Shown here: positions 30,358-42,073 of the stretch, piece by piece
Layout: the number at the start of each line of letters is the position of its first letter
Numbering within the stretch: position 1 is the first letter of the stretch
DNA from: Gonapodya prolifera JEL478
Taxonomy: Eukaryota > Monoblepharomycota > Monoblepharidomycetes > Monoblepharidales > Gonapodyaceae
Assembly (NCBI GenBank): GCA_001574975.1
Contig: KQ965755.1
Span: 336,425 to 400,424 of the forward strand
Reading direction: 5' to 3'
Length of the DNA stretch: 64,000 nt
Notes under the pieces: generated by a model
The model's input: the letters and a program-made list of their open reading frames with translations, nothing else
Database searches by the model: none
Told to the model about the DNA's origin: nothing
Translations under genes and position numbers: made by a program

Positions 30358-33032
30358 TCACACCTCAGCCCACTCAACTTCCCCCTCACCATCCACACCC
30401 ACCCGTCCCGCTCTTTCCCTCCTGCGGCTTTCTCTCCTCCCACCCTCCCTCTCCACCCACTCCCTCCTCTTCCGCCTATACACGCCATACGCGCTCCCGT
30501 ACAATCCAGCCACAATCAACCCTGCGCCCAAAATCGCCTCCTTGACCGCGGCGGCTCCGGGCACAGTGAGGTCGCCCCGGGCGTGGGGCGTGGGAGAGGG
30601 CGAAGGGGAGTGGCGACGTAGGGATGATGTAGGGTGCATGACAGAGTCGACACTTGCGGCTCTCCTGGGCGGGTGTGAACGTGGGTCGGAGGACCCCGCG
30701 TGACGCCCGCTGGAAGGACGCAAGGGCAGGGGAATGGCGCCGTGCGGGAGTTGAGGTAAGTGCGGTAAGTGCAGTGGAAGTGCGCGTGCGGACTTCGTGG
30801 CGGTGGCGGTCGAGAGCGGTGCGCGTGCGACGGGATCCAGAATCGCCGACCAGTCCATCTCCTCGTCGAACGCCGCGGACGAGTGTGCCGAAGGCGAGTG
30901 TGCGGTGTCGGCGCGTGGGCGACGGGGGCGGCGGGAGGTGGATGTGGATTTGTGTTTAGGCGGTGGGGAGAGACCCGCCGTGGGGGGTGTACTGGTGCCA
31001 GGTGGTGCGGTGTCTGTCGTAGGGTCCAGCAACAGTTCATCGTCCCCTCGCCCGTCCACTTTGGCCGCCTTACCGTCTTTCTCCTTCGCCTTCTTCCGCC
31101 CCCTCCGTTCACGTTCACCATCCTTACCCTGACCGTCCCCGTTCTCCCCGACGGCGCCCTTCCGTCTCTCCTTCTTCCCCGCGCCACGGTCTTTATCCTT
31201 TCCTTCACGCCTCCCCTTCTTCGCCAACGCCACAACGGCCGCCACCACGGCGTCAAGAGGGTCTTTGTGCGGTGAGTGCGACCGGGAGCGGGAGCGGTGG
31301 AATGAGGTGGGGAGGGATCCGGAGTGGCGGATAGGTGGTAGTGGGAGAATGGAGTCGTCCTGCACCTCTACCTGTTCGGACGTTGACGTCGTGCTGCCGG
31401 CTGCCGCCTGATTCCCACTCGCACCACCCTCACGCCGGATCTGCGCATGCTCCCTTTCCCGCTCCACAATCTCCCTCGCCGCCGCTGCGAGCATATCGCG
31501 CACGCGGCGGAGGGTTACTGCTTGTTTGCGCACCCTGCCCTCCGTTCCATCCTCCGCTTCGTGGTGGGTACGCCGCCGAGAACGTGGGGTTCCTGTCTGC
31601 GCTTGCACTTGGGCGGATTCGTCAGGTCCGGCTGTCGTTGGAGAGACTAGAGCGGCACCGCCACCGCCACCGCCACTGCCACCAGAACCCTTGTCCCGGC
31701 TCGGTGAGCGCGCGGAACTCGCTCGTCGTCGCAGGGGGTTCGACATGCGGAGTGAGATGGGTCGTGATTTTGACGGTGTGGGTATTGGTATTGGTACAGG
31801 CACAGGAGCAGGAGCAGGCCCAGGAACAGGAGCAGACGATGAAGAGGCAGGAGCAGACGAGGACGAGGCAGGAGCAGACGAGGAAGAGGCAGGAGCAGGA
31901 GCAGGAAGAAGCGATCCCAAGTCCACTGCGTAGGCGTGGGGCCTGACGTAGGCGTCGTATGCGTCGTACGATGTGTGAGAGTCCGTATCTGCCTGTCCTT
32001 GTCCATGTCCTCCAGTGGGTGGGTGTGATGACATCCCATCACGCGCCTCCGCATCGTCCACGCTGGCACCCTCAGCGCTCTCCACGCCCCTCATCCAGTC
32101 CACACCTGCCCCTGCCTCCACATCCGACACCTCGTCCTCCGTGTACGACTCGTACCCCTCAGACGTATCCCCGCCGTCTCCGTTCGCGACCGACAGAAGG
32201 CGGGACAGGGTCGCGCCCGCGAGGGGCCCGAAATCAAACGTGAGCGGCGAGGAAGGGAGTGGGAGGGGGTAGAGAGAGGACTGGGTGGATCCGGCGAGGG
32301 TGGACGTGTCGGAATGGCGACGGCGGTGGGGGGATGTGAAGGAGCGCGTTAGGGGGAAGGGAGGGGGGGATGTGGGGGATGTGGGGGAGAGGGGGGAGGT
32401 GAAGTGTGCCGGTACGTCTCCACTCCCGCTCCCGTTGCCGCTCCCATCGCCACCACGTCCCGCCGCCGCCCCCTTCCCACTTCCATCCTGGGCACTTTGC
32501 CCACCGCGATCCCTCGCCTTTCCATCGAACTTTGGCACTTTGATTCCCTTGACCGACCGCGTGAAGTACGCCTTTGCACGGGCAAGCGACTCGCGGTACT
32601 CGTCTTTGGAACTGGGTTGGTTGCGTGGCTGGGTGAGTCACGGGACGCGAGACGCACATGAAATAGACGTAACCAGTTGGGGTCAGCGCCATCATTTGCA
32701 AGAGGAACCCCAGCCCGTCTAGCGTGTGGACTCACTTGCACGCCCACTTGGGAGGAGTTGCCATTGCCATTGTCCCGACTCCCCGCGCTCTTCTCCCCCC
32801 GCACATCGCCACTGCCACTTCCGTCCGTCCTCTTCGCTCTCCCTCCATGTCCAACCTCCCCTCCGGCTCTCCTCCCCCCGTCGCCGTCCCCTGTCTCCCC
32901 GCCCACAGCGACTCCCACACTCTTCGCAAACGCAACCAATGCAGCCTCCAAATCGCGTTCCTCGTCCGTCGTCTCTGCCGCGCCCGCGTCGGCGTCCGTG
33001 CGGCCGTTCATGGCAGCGGATATCAACGGCAT
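30358..33032 (-). CDS. Low-complexity protein with C-terminal membrane helix, unknown function
   Basis: The ATG at 33032 opens MPLISAAMNGRTDADAGAAE followed by ERDLEAALVAFAKSVGVAVG and glycine/aspartate-rich sequence. A folded segment follows: LGFLLQMMALTPTGYVYFI, spliced (GTGCGT...CCAG) to SKDEYRESLARAKAYFTRSV and KGIKVPKFDGK. Then one open frame of about 725 codons to 30358 is highly biased: repeats of APASSSS near 31.85 kb, acidic and SP-rich stretches, SR-like HRSRSRSHSPHK, a long KDKDRGAGKKERRKG-type basic block, and near the end ILGAGLIVAGLYGSAYGVYR, a likely membrane helix with a basic tail. The join from exon 1 to the LGFLLQMM segment needs an intron I could not place. I recognise no family. 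The base composition is very GC-rich, so some of the apparent reading frame is only lightly constrained. Confidence 0.55.
31800..31912 (-). repeat. Coding minisatellite (APASSSS units)
   Basis: GGAGCAGACGAGGA-like units of about 21-24 bp recur here in the plus-strand sequence; on the coding strand they translate to alternating APASSSS and proline/valine-rich units. Frame is preserved across units. Confidence 0.7.
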
Positions 33033-35014
33033 GTGCGGCAAGCTGTATGTGCTTGGTGCGGCACGGTTGAAGGGAGCGCTGTGGCCGTGCTCGGCTAAAC
33101 GCCAGTCACTGCCCGAAAATATCTTTGGGAAACATCAGGTGTCCATGCTCACGCTTCCGTATGCTCATTTTACGTTGCATGCTCAATCTCCTGTCTGTGA
33201 GCTGGGACTGTACCATGAGACGAGGAACGTTTACAGGGTGGTGCAACGTTACATCAGCACCATTCAAAACTTATATTATGGTCTGTCCAAACAAACCAAA
33301 GCATTATGACCTCAACTTTCCACAAACTTGCGTTTTTGGGTGTTACTTGCAAGTTGCATCACATTACCTGATACAATTTGTGATGTTACATATGCAAAAC
33401 TTTCTGCACTTGTGATGGGATTTTCCCAATGTCATAATCACCACGATGTCATCATTTTCATTTTCATTTTTTGTTACGCGAGCCCCGCCATTGGGAAAGG
33501 TCTTGTGCTTTCCAGCAGCAACACCAAACTCCAAAGGTCTATAAGTCAAGCAGATGTCATCACATACCAAATAAAAACAGCGCAAGGTAGCTTGTATTCT
33601 GCACTCCAGATTCCTGAAAGGATTTTGTGTCATAGTATGCTTCCAATCACAGACCACTGTAATGGAGGGATGAAATGGCAATAGATGACAAAATGGTTAT
33701 CAGCTGTTTGAACTGCTTGATGTTATAGACAGGACTTTGGGAAGCTTTCCTATGCCAATGTTGGCCCACAATGCCACAATGCTGCCTCATGTGCTCATGC
33801 TTGTTGCTCCTGCTTCTTTACAAACATTTTTTTGTGACACTTGCTCTGCCTTCTGTTCAGTGATCAGGGTTGTGCCACAACAAGTGAAAAGTTTCAGGCA
33901 TCCTGATCTCATCACCTGTCCCACCAACTACTTAAATGATGTAATCATCTGCTTGACCTGTTTCAATAAGTTATATTACATAGTTTTGGGAGCTATCCAG
34001 AGCGGTTGGGGCATAAAACTGCCAGTTATGTCCACACTCCTGCTTCTGTACATATTTTTTTGTGTGTTGCATCCCTGAACACTTGTCTTGAGATTGAGGA
34101 TGTGCCACTACCACATGCCTGACCAGTATGCCTGCATTATCAGCTGACCAGATTAGTTACTGCTCCTATAACACTACTCCAACAATCAAGTGCAATAGTA
34201 GCACACTTCTGCACAAACTTGCTTTTTGTTTGCGTTGCTTGTGAGCCTCAACAGCATTATGCCACAGGGCTGACAGTCAGACACATGGCTAGCTTGGCCT
34301 GTGTATAGCGTTTGCATTTTGTGCGGAAAATGCTGTGCTTTTGATGCCCATTAGTGGAAATGTCAAATGTCAAAATGACTAAGCTAGCACCATTTTACTA
34401 TATTTTTGTGTCATCTATGTCCAACTACTGGGTAATGACTTGTGCTCACCAGTGGTGACATCAATTAAGAGATTGACAACATTTCTTTAATCGTACTTGA
34501 AGCTAATTGTCATCACAGGTGCCAAAAACAGCACAAGGCAGCTCTTACTTTGTGTTTTGGTTTCCTGCAAAAGTTTAATGTCACAGTTGGCTTGCAACTC
34601 ACTGAGGGACAGGAAACTGGTGACAAGGTTTGCATTGCATGGTCCAGATCATGGTGATCAGCTGATTTACCAGATTGATGGTACATTTTGTGTATGTAAC
34701 TGTAAGAATCTGTCCAGAGCCATTGACTCATAATGTTGAAAGGTTTTGGTTTTACCATAACATCTGCCAGCTCTCTTCAGCATCCTGACATCATCATATG
34801 CAATTTATGCGCCTGTGCTCATAAGTCATATACGTAATGAAACACAGCCAAGTCGCAAATTCATGCATACGGCAATACTCCAAATAAAATTTAAATCTTT
34901 CGACCATTCACAGGTAATAATCATACTGAATTGGCTATAAAACCGGGAAAGGGAACACTGAGGCCTACTTGTCGGAAACAGATGGTCCACTCAAATTTTC
35001 CCTCACAATGACCA
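33033..35014. repeat. AT-rich island with diverged internal duplications
   Basis: Base composition changes sharply to AT-rich after 33240 and no reading frame looks like a protein. Internal segments align: about 33573-33660 (AAAACAGCGCAAGGTAGCTT) with 34522-34605 (AAAACAGCACAAGGCAGCTC), both followed by TTCCTG and TGTCA blocks; and about 33806-33905 (CTCCTGCTTCTTTACAAACA) with 34040-34130 (CTCCTGCTTCTGTACATATT), both followed by TTTTTTTGTG and a GGNTGTGCCAC block. A weaker pair shares CACAAACTTGC near 33326 and 34212. The island could be an old, non-autonomous mobile element cluster or satellite-like DNA; no terminal repeats or transposase fragment was found to decide. Confidence 0.5.
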
Positions 35015-35521
35015 ATGGTGAAACAATTCCTCGACCAGAAAGAACAGGATCGCATCGACTTGGAGCGTCGACGGCAGGCTCTTATTTGGATGATGGGAGA
35101 GACGCTTTTTGGTATGCTATCATCTCTGTCTGATTGGCAGAGAGTGAAAAGCAAGGGAGGTGTCGCCCGGAAACCGCGGAATTATATACGCGGAAAGCGG
35201 GGACGAAGCGAAGGCGTTTGAGTCTTTTACGCGATCAAATCAGGCAATTTTAGTGAAATGCATTGAGGCGTTGCGCATCCAAAGGGCCAAATGCTGAGAA
35301 TGCCTTTCAAAAGCTCTCAGCAGACCGTCCAACGGAGCTCATTGTTTACTTCGAGGATCTCCTTGCGAAGGGTTGGACCTGGGAGAAAACTGTATATGTC
35401 TCAGAGCTCAAGGTACGGGTAGCATAAGAAAACCTAAATACTATTGTTATTGGATCGGTATTTGTAGCATGAGTTGAAGAGGAAGGTAGAGACCGAGAGT
35501 GATGGCAGATGCGTTTTGTGA
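35015..35521 (+). pseudogene. Possible remnant of an unrecognised gene
   Basis: An ATG at 35015 opens MVKQFLDQKEQDRIDLERRR, a charged helix, then QALIWMMGETLFGMLSSLSD. Protein-like continuation is in two other frames: EAKAFESFTRSNQAILVKCI from about 35202, and NAENAFQKLSADRPTELIVY with FEDLLAKGWTWEKTVYVSEL up to 35412, then an apparent intron (GTACGG...TTGTAG) and HELKRKVETESDGRCVL before a TGA at 35519-35521. The intron is well formed, so this was a gene. Either unplaced introns or two frame shifts separate the pieces. No family recognised. Confidence 0.4.
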
Positions 35522-35836
35522 AATGTATGGAAGCTAACGCCCAAGGGTGATAAATATCATAGAATATTGATTGAATATATACCCCAAATAGTGATGCTAT
35601 ACAGACCTCAGGGACACCGGTGTTGGTGGTAATGCAAAAAGGTCATTACAACTACTTTCATTTACCTTTTCATCGCCGCGCAATCCATTGAGCGGTGGAG
35701 ATGACGTCTCACTACCCGTAAAAGTCGTAGCTAGAATTCTGGGACGACATCTTCCGCTTTTGGACGCCACAAGATCTGAATGGCCGTTGCATCCTTGTGT
35801 GGACCAGAGAGACGCCTCCGCTTCCCACAACGAAGA
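35522..35836. other. Intergenic region
   Basis: AT-rich 3' spacer between the preceding remnant and the 3' end of the Sec7 gene; no coding signal. Confidence 0.4.
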
Positions 35837-38346
35837 CTACATCTCCAAAAGTTGGGCGTACACCTCATAGCGAAGGAGCTCCCGCTTCAGGAACGCCTCC
35901 CGGCGCGACCAGTTATCAATCGCGCGGTTGTAATTCGGAGAGTTCAAGAGCTAGGAAGTGTAGGAACGGTTTTACGAAAAATCGCATGAGGGTACATTTC
36001 AGCAGTCCGTATCCACTATCCACAATTCCTCACACACCTTGTTAACGTCCCCCTTGTGAGTTGCGTGCACATTCAGGTCAGCCTTCGCCCTACTGAGACA
36101 CCGTCTCATCGAGTCCCTCTGCTCCTGATAATGAAGCTGGCTCGGAAATCCACCGCCGTAGGCTCCTTCCATTCTTCAATCTTCCGACCCGGCGAGCTTC
36201 CACTCCACCCGAAGTATCCGTTTCCGATCCCGCCGCCCAACGGTTCCTTGCTCCTCCTCGCTGCCCAAGAATTGCACGTCTGCTGCAAAGATTTTACACG
36301 TTCTGCCGAAGAGCAAGACAAAAGGTATTCGGCACCGCTGTGTAGACGAAGATGAAGGCCGTTGGGGTGACGAGTGGAAACGGAAGAGCTGCCATTTGGC
36401 ACTGGTAAAAGAGCAAGCGAATCCAAAAGTGCCAAGGCGGTATAATCCGACTTGACGAATGTTGGCGCCGGGGTGTCTATCACTCGCCGAGAAGAGAGTG
36501 ACCTGAAAAGGCTGGTGGGGCGAGATTTCGGAAGAGCGAGACCACCGGTAGATTGCACCGGATCAGGGTGGCTCCGTTCATCGTTACCCATTCGTTTCGA
36601 AGACATGGAAACCGTCCATTCCAGAGACTTGGATTTCGAAAGCCCGATTGACCCTGTAGAGTCGTTGGACTGACCCTCGACCGAGTCCTTCCCCACCAAT
36701 ACTCGTCTCAGTCCAGCACCTTCTTTCACGGTTCCGCTTGGTACAACCCGCCACAATCGCAGCTTTGGTGTTGCAACGATCCTATCCTCGGCGACGACAA
36801 CAGCCCAATGCCGCTTCCACTTTCGGACGCTTGCGCGCACGGTCGGGGATGTTTTAAGGTGCTTCATTTCGACGAATCCTTCCCAGCGGATAGCTTTCTC
36901 CAGGGTGTCCATTTTTAGTGGCGGCTTTCCATTCTGGATTACATCGTAACTTGTCTTGGACCGTCGAACCTCGGACAAGAGCATGTCATTACATGCCCCT
37001 TGCAGTTTTGGTTGGGCGTCGGTTTTGTTTGAACCTCCAAGTCGGTGCGAGATGCGGTTGACGAACTGCTCCACGGAGAGCGCATCCGCCTGGTCAACAG
37101 TCCGTCCCAGAGACCACGGCGTACATTCGTTTCCTTTGCTTTTGATGAGATTACGGCAGACAAGCTCCCAAAGGAACAATGCGCCAGCGAGTCGGTGGAA
37201 TCACGACCTTTGCTGTCTTGCGTTCCGGAAGCTATTGAGCTACGTGATGTAGAGGAGGTGATTGCGGAAGTAATAGAAAAGCGACGTCCGGTTTGGTCAG
37301 CGCTTGCAGAAACAGACGTAGATGAGACTTCGCTGGACGTGCTTGCTCGGTTCGTAGCCGGGTTGATCAAGGTCGGAGTGGGGAGTTTTCGAGACCGAAT
37401 AGAGCGATAGAGATCGGCAAGGAGCTCTTCCATTTCTGATTTCCACTTTCGCTTTCTCAACACTGGGCTTCCCTGTTGGTCTGCAGACTCATCCTGACTC
37501 TTGATACTCGAAATAGTCGACATGGTGTTATCAATGTACGCACGCTTCGACATGGCGGAATCCCGATTCGCTCCGGTGTTGGCTTTGTGAAGGTCGGTAT
37601 TCAGCAAGACGAGGGAGTACGCAAACTGATATGTGAGCACTTCGGTAGGAATCGTGTTGGTACCAACATTTCACGTTAGAAGAGACGCATGAGTATTTAC
37701 CTTCAGATTTCAATAGCCCTTGTGTGTCCGGATTGGACTCGAAGTATCGTCCAGCGAAAGCTTCTATCAGCCGATCTAAAGCCTGGCTCTCCAGTTCGAA
37801 GAGTGCAAGCTTGGAGCAAACACACCGTAAAGCGTCGTCGATTTTGAGGTGAGATATTTCAAAGAGCCCGAAGTACTGCAGAAGGATTTGGTGGCGTGAG
37901 GGGGTGCTAGAGATAACCAGCAGGTCGATGCTCAGGTGGATGTTTTATGGATCACAGCTTCTGAAACAATGGCAAGGCACATACCCCTGCGTCAGCCATT
38001 TCGCCGTCTTTTCCAAAGAAACTTCCGTCGCGATCCCGTCCCACAGTTTCTTCGCAAATGCTCCCACTTCTGATTCATCCTGTTGTGACATCAACGTTTC
38101 ATTGCCCACGGTGGACACCACCACCGCGTCAGCAAGATCGGACGAAACGCTGATGGTGACCATTGGAGCGCGCTTTCGTTTCGAGGGAGTAACGGGGGAA
38201 TCGGGCCCAGGCGACGCGGGATGGGAAGGAGCGAGTGTGGAGGACATTTCCGAGGACGCGACGTGGCGCGATTCCGTCGATATGGTCGGAGCGGGAGACG
38301 CAGGTCGGTAGGATGTCACGGTGGACGCGTCCGATATGTGGCGCAT
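35837..38346 (-). CDS. Sec7-PH Arf guanine-nucleotide exchange factor
   Basis: The ATG at 38346 opens MRHISDASTVTSYRPASPAP, a disordered leader, then the Sec7 domain: AKKLWDGIATEVSLEKTAKW, a spliced exon with FEISHLKIDDALRCVCSKLA and LFELESQALDRLIEAFAGRY (LES aligns with the LPGE glutamic finger), then FAYSLVLLNTDLHKANTG and MSKRAYIDNTMS, the hallmark motif 2. A serine-rich linker leads to a PH domain (IRWEGFVEMKHLKTSPTVRA, WKRHWAVVVAEDRIVATPKL, HPNGLHLRLHSGAEYLLSCS). A last exon reached by GTGTGT...CCTAG gives NYNRAIDNWSRREAFLKREL and YEVYAQLLEM, the helix that follows the PH domain in EFA6-type ArfGEFs, with TAG at 35837. Near 36160 the frame moves by one between the PH end and HYQEQRDSMRRCLSRAKADL, and at the Sec7-linker border (about 37,100-37,180) a change of frame also needs an intron. 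The protein should activate Arf GTPases at a phosphoinositide-containing membrane. Confidence 0.82.
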
Positions 38347-38593
38347 GAGGTGATCGCGTATTGTGAATTTGAGTCCCGTGCATGGCAGATTTGGAGACAA
38401 AAACTACACACTCCACTCAGTACTCAGTCTGGAGAAAAGGAGATTTGAGCCATGAAATCATTAAGTCACATCAATACGTCTACTTCGGCGATACTCCAAG
38501 TGTCAAAAAGAGACTCAAATTTACACAAACCCAACCAGCTGGGAGTCAACAAACGCCAAATGTTCGTCGCATGGGTGTATAAGCGCCACAATA

Positions 38594-40244
38594 TTACGTC
38601 TTTGCAGCTTGCACAGGAGAAGTGACCACTTCCGACCGGTCGTTCGGCACATTCGTGACGCAAAAACCAGGAGGAGTTTGTGGATTGGTGGAACTGTTTC
38701 CGGTCCCTTCCACCGAGACTTGTTTGAAAGGTGCAGAATAAGAGCGCTCTCCGTTCTCCGCGTCCTCATGCGCGCCATGTTCGTCCACCAAAGTTGCATC
38801 TGACCGAACTGCCGAAGTTCGAGGTTTCGCATTTTGCTCCTGACTCTCGTCCTCTGGCACAGACGCCACCGCTACTCCGGAATCAGCCGGGTTCGTGTCA
38901 GGCACCACTTGCGACTCTGCTCGCGGACCTAAACTCTCTCCGGGCACCGCATCCAAGTTTTCTGGCACCGCAGGGTCCGCCCCTTCCGACGCCGACTTGA
39001 AAGAGTCTCCCGAGCCCCGTCGACCGGCGTCCCACGACGGCGACGAGGGGCCTCGTGCGGTGGCGCTGGGGTCTAGAGACGATTCCAGCGTCGCGCCGGT
39101 AACGGGACACATACACCGCCCCCCGAGGAACGTGGGCACGTCTTCCGGTTTCATCATGCGCGAGGCAAAAGGGCATTTGGAGAGGGGGTTGGGGTCGTTC
39201 GGGGGGAGGTTGACGGTGGACTTGACGCCGCAGAATCTTGTCCAAGTGCGTCAGAGTGTCGTAGAAACGAAATACCAATCGAGTTCCAGCAAGAAAGAGA
39301 AAATACTCACTTGGACTTCTCCATGGCCTTCTTGGGCATGACTCTCTTCGCCATCGGCAATATGACTGTACGGAAGAATGTGGGCATGTTGATGAAGCAC
39401 TGGGCGAGGAGGAGCTGGGGGTAATAGATTTCGGATTTTGACGAAGCAGCAGATACGGAGTTTCTATTTCAGGAACGTATTTTCGTTTATGTACAGTGCG
39501 AATGTTCCTGGGGAGGTCGTTGAACTCACATGAAGTGGAGATTCAACCCTGTCAACCTCGCATGTGAGCCGTCCAATATGACAAACATTTTCGACAAGTA
39601 TCCAGTCTTTCTGGTGATTTTGTCGCTGGATGGCACCCGTTGAGCTCGCATCTCCTCCCCAAACCCACCCCCAATACCAGAACCCACCACATATCAAACA
39701 TCTGCTCCCTCTGAAACAAAATCCACTCCGCCACCGTCGGCACAGTAGCAACTCTACTCAGCTCCTTCGTGTTCGAAATCCCTGAACGGATGATGTACAC
39801 TGGTGTCCCGTCCACTAAACTCTTGTGTGGGCCCTGGACGAGGTAGTGAGCGACGACATCGTGGTGCGGGGCGCGCCCCGTCTCTCGCACCGCCCGCAGA
39901 ATCTCCCTATTGGCCGTGCGCCACTCGACGGTCGCCGCAGCGTTTTGCAGGGCCCGGTCAAAGTCCTTTGCCGACAAAATGAATCGAAGCAAGAAGATGT
40001 CGTCGAACTCGCCCGGGGTCGCCTCGGTCGCCGCATCCAGCGCCGGAATCGAGCTTCGTAGTCGCTTCAGGGCGTCTTTGTGCTGCTCCAGAGCCTGATG
40101 GGAGGGAATCGATTATCAGCCCCCGCTCGCTCCCCAACGTCAGCGCACCGTCTCCGCGGGGACGCAGCAACGCACTTCTTTAATCGACAGCAGAGGCGGT
40201 GGGAAATCCTGCCCGTGTCCGTGTGCGGAGCCCCAGAAGCTCAT
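38594..40244 (-). CDS. CRAL-TRIO (Sec14-like) lipid-transfer protein
   Basis: The ATG at 40244 opens MSFWGSAHGHGQDFPPPLLS. The next exon holds the CRAL-TRIO N-terminal helices (LEQHKDALKRLRSSIPALDA, FDDIFLLRFILSAKDFDRAL) and VQGPHKSLVDGTPVYIIRSG. A later exon has SKMFVILDGSHARLTGLNLH, then PQLLLAQCFINMPTFFRTVI and MAKRVMPKKAMEKSK, then CGVKSTVNLPPNDPNPLSKC with EDVPTFLGGRCMCPVTGATL, the FLGGxCxCP end typical of Sec14-like domains. A disordered acidic tail of about 180 residues runs to the stop at 38594. Sec14-like proteins move or present phosphatidylinositol and other lipids. Its start lies about 240 bp from the MOB1 stop on the same strand. Confidence 0.8.
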
Positions 40245-40484
40245 TGTCGTGGGGAATAGCAGATTTTGCTGAAGGGGTCGGCTGCTCCGCTCGTGCGCCC
40301 TACCATTTCGGGTAAATTCCACAAGTCAAAGACGAGAACAGTATTATTGCACTTATGCTTTTCGCAAACGCTAGTTTGTACAGTACATATAAGAAGTGGT
40401 ATAGAGACCTGTGCGGTCTGTGCCAGACGCCATTCTCCCCACATCGCCGGCCTCGAGTACATACCCCCACCGAGTTGTATCAAA

Positions 40485-41965
40485 TTAAGCTTTCGTCTGC
40501 CCCGCTGCAATTTTCGTGTCGCTTGTGAGCGTCTCGATGAGCTCCTGGAGCGGCGCAAGTTCCTTGGAGTCGATCAGACTGAACTCTTGCACGAAGAAGA
40601 TAAAGTGCTTGAATGAGGTGTTCAAGTGGGCCTCCTGAGGGCGCGGGGTGGTACGAGTGGTGGGGTACGGTCGTAGTAGGAAGACAGCAATATTACCGGT
40701 TTGGAAAAGAGAAGTGCGACGCAAAAACAACACAACGCCCTCACCTCGCCCAAGCTGACAATCCTCGGAAAATGCGCATGGTAAATGTGCGCATACACGC
40801 GGAAGAGTCGCTTGAAGATGGTCTTGATGGTGCTTTGGAAACTCTTGGGGAAGGGCACGCCGATCTTGGACGGGAACACGTCCTCGTCGTCCAGTTGGGA
40901 TTGGACCCATGTCACTGCGGGTAGAGAGTGTGTGTCAGGGGATATAAGAATGCGGTGAATGAGGTTCCCCGAAAATGCGTCAAATGACTGACGAATCGAC
41001 CAAATTCATCTTGTAGTCGAACGAAAATCGATCATACCCTCTTCTCCCCTCGCCTCCCTTCTACTCCCCCCCCTCCCTCTGCGTAAACTTACTCAGATAG
41101 TCGACGTATTCCGGAGCGGACACCTTGACGGGCTTCTTGAACTGGATTCCGTCTGCCCAGTGGTACTGTGCGGTGCGGTTGGTACGATGAGTTGGAGGAG
41201 GGAAGAGAGCGTACGTGGAAAGGAGTAAATGAGTCAAGGAATCCTCGTAATCGTTATTGGTAGTCCGAGAATCGAATAGAGATGCTGTCCACGTCCGCAT
41301 ACGCTTCCCAACAGTTATCCTGTCGAGCATCCCTCATACTTCCTCTACCAACCATCACGTCAGCCACCCGTCGTACTACCTCGTCCAGCTATCCTGTCGA
41401 CCACCCCTCATCACACCCCTCGTCCTCGCCGACAAACTCACCTCATACTTTGGCCCCGCCGACATGACCGGACACTCATTGGGCGTACAAAACTCCGTAA
41501 TAGTTCCATAGAGCATATTAATCTGGTTGAAGAAGTCGACCGAGTTGACGGCGAGCCATTCGTTAAGGTCCTCGCCCTCGGGGAGCTGGACGGCCGCGCG
41601 GAGGTTGCCGCTGCCGAGCGTGGCTTCCGCGTACTTCTTCAGATGGTACTGTTTCGTGCCCTCGGCGATATTCTTTTTGGGCTTGAATGTCTGGGTGGGT
41701 GAGCGGAGTGAGAGGTGAGAGGTTTGGTTGGGGTGTGAGTAATAGTCCGTGCATCTTTCGAAGGTGAAAGTACCGGGAGAGAGCTCTCCGTTGTTTAATT
41801 AGAGACTTAGCCTCTCGTATCATTTCGACTCGCTGAACCGTATTGAGAGATTCGCAATCCTCGTGTTGGGAGCACGGAACATCGACACTGGTCTCCAACC
41901 ACACTCGTTCCCGCCACCGTCCAGTGTTCAATCACCTTATTCTTGTTGAAGTTAAGAAAGCTCAT
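40485..41965 (-). CDS. MOB1: Mob1 kinase activator
   Basis: Mob1 binds and activates NDR/LATS (Dbf2) kinases in the mitotic exit and Hippo-type pathways. The gene is split into five exons: MSFLNFNKN with the first exon start at 41965; [20 protein letters not shown] through [20 protein letters not shown] and [20 protein letters not shown] to [51 protein letters not shown] through [20 protein letters not shown]; and [20 protein letters not shown] to the TAA at 40485. It is collinear with, and nearly full identity to, animal and fungal Mob1 at conserved sites, including the C2H2 zinc site ([16 protein letters not shown]). All joins keep frame. It diverges from the methyltransferase. Confidence 0.95.
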
Positions 41966-42073
41966 CGTTGCAGTACTCCGGCGATACGAGCGTGATGAAG
42001 CGCAGGTTCAGGCGGAGGTCTCGGACTCCAGATATCTCGCACTAGTGTCTTGGAGCGCCTTGAACGGAGCTCG

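Noticed and set aside
30360-32700. Several plus-strand open frames of 130-200 codons across the low-complexity gene
   Set aside because: They are antisense shadows of strongly biased GC-rich codons; the minus-strand frame is longer and has a membrane helix and spliced 5' exons.
33320-34080. Open frames of about 110 codons in the AT-rich island (33328 and 33737)
   Set aside because: Composition follows the surrounding repeats, there are no domain-like patterns, and they overlap the repeated modules.
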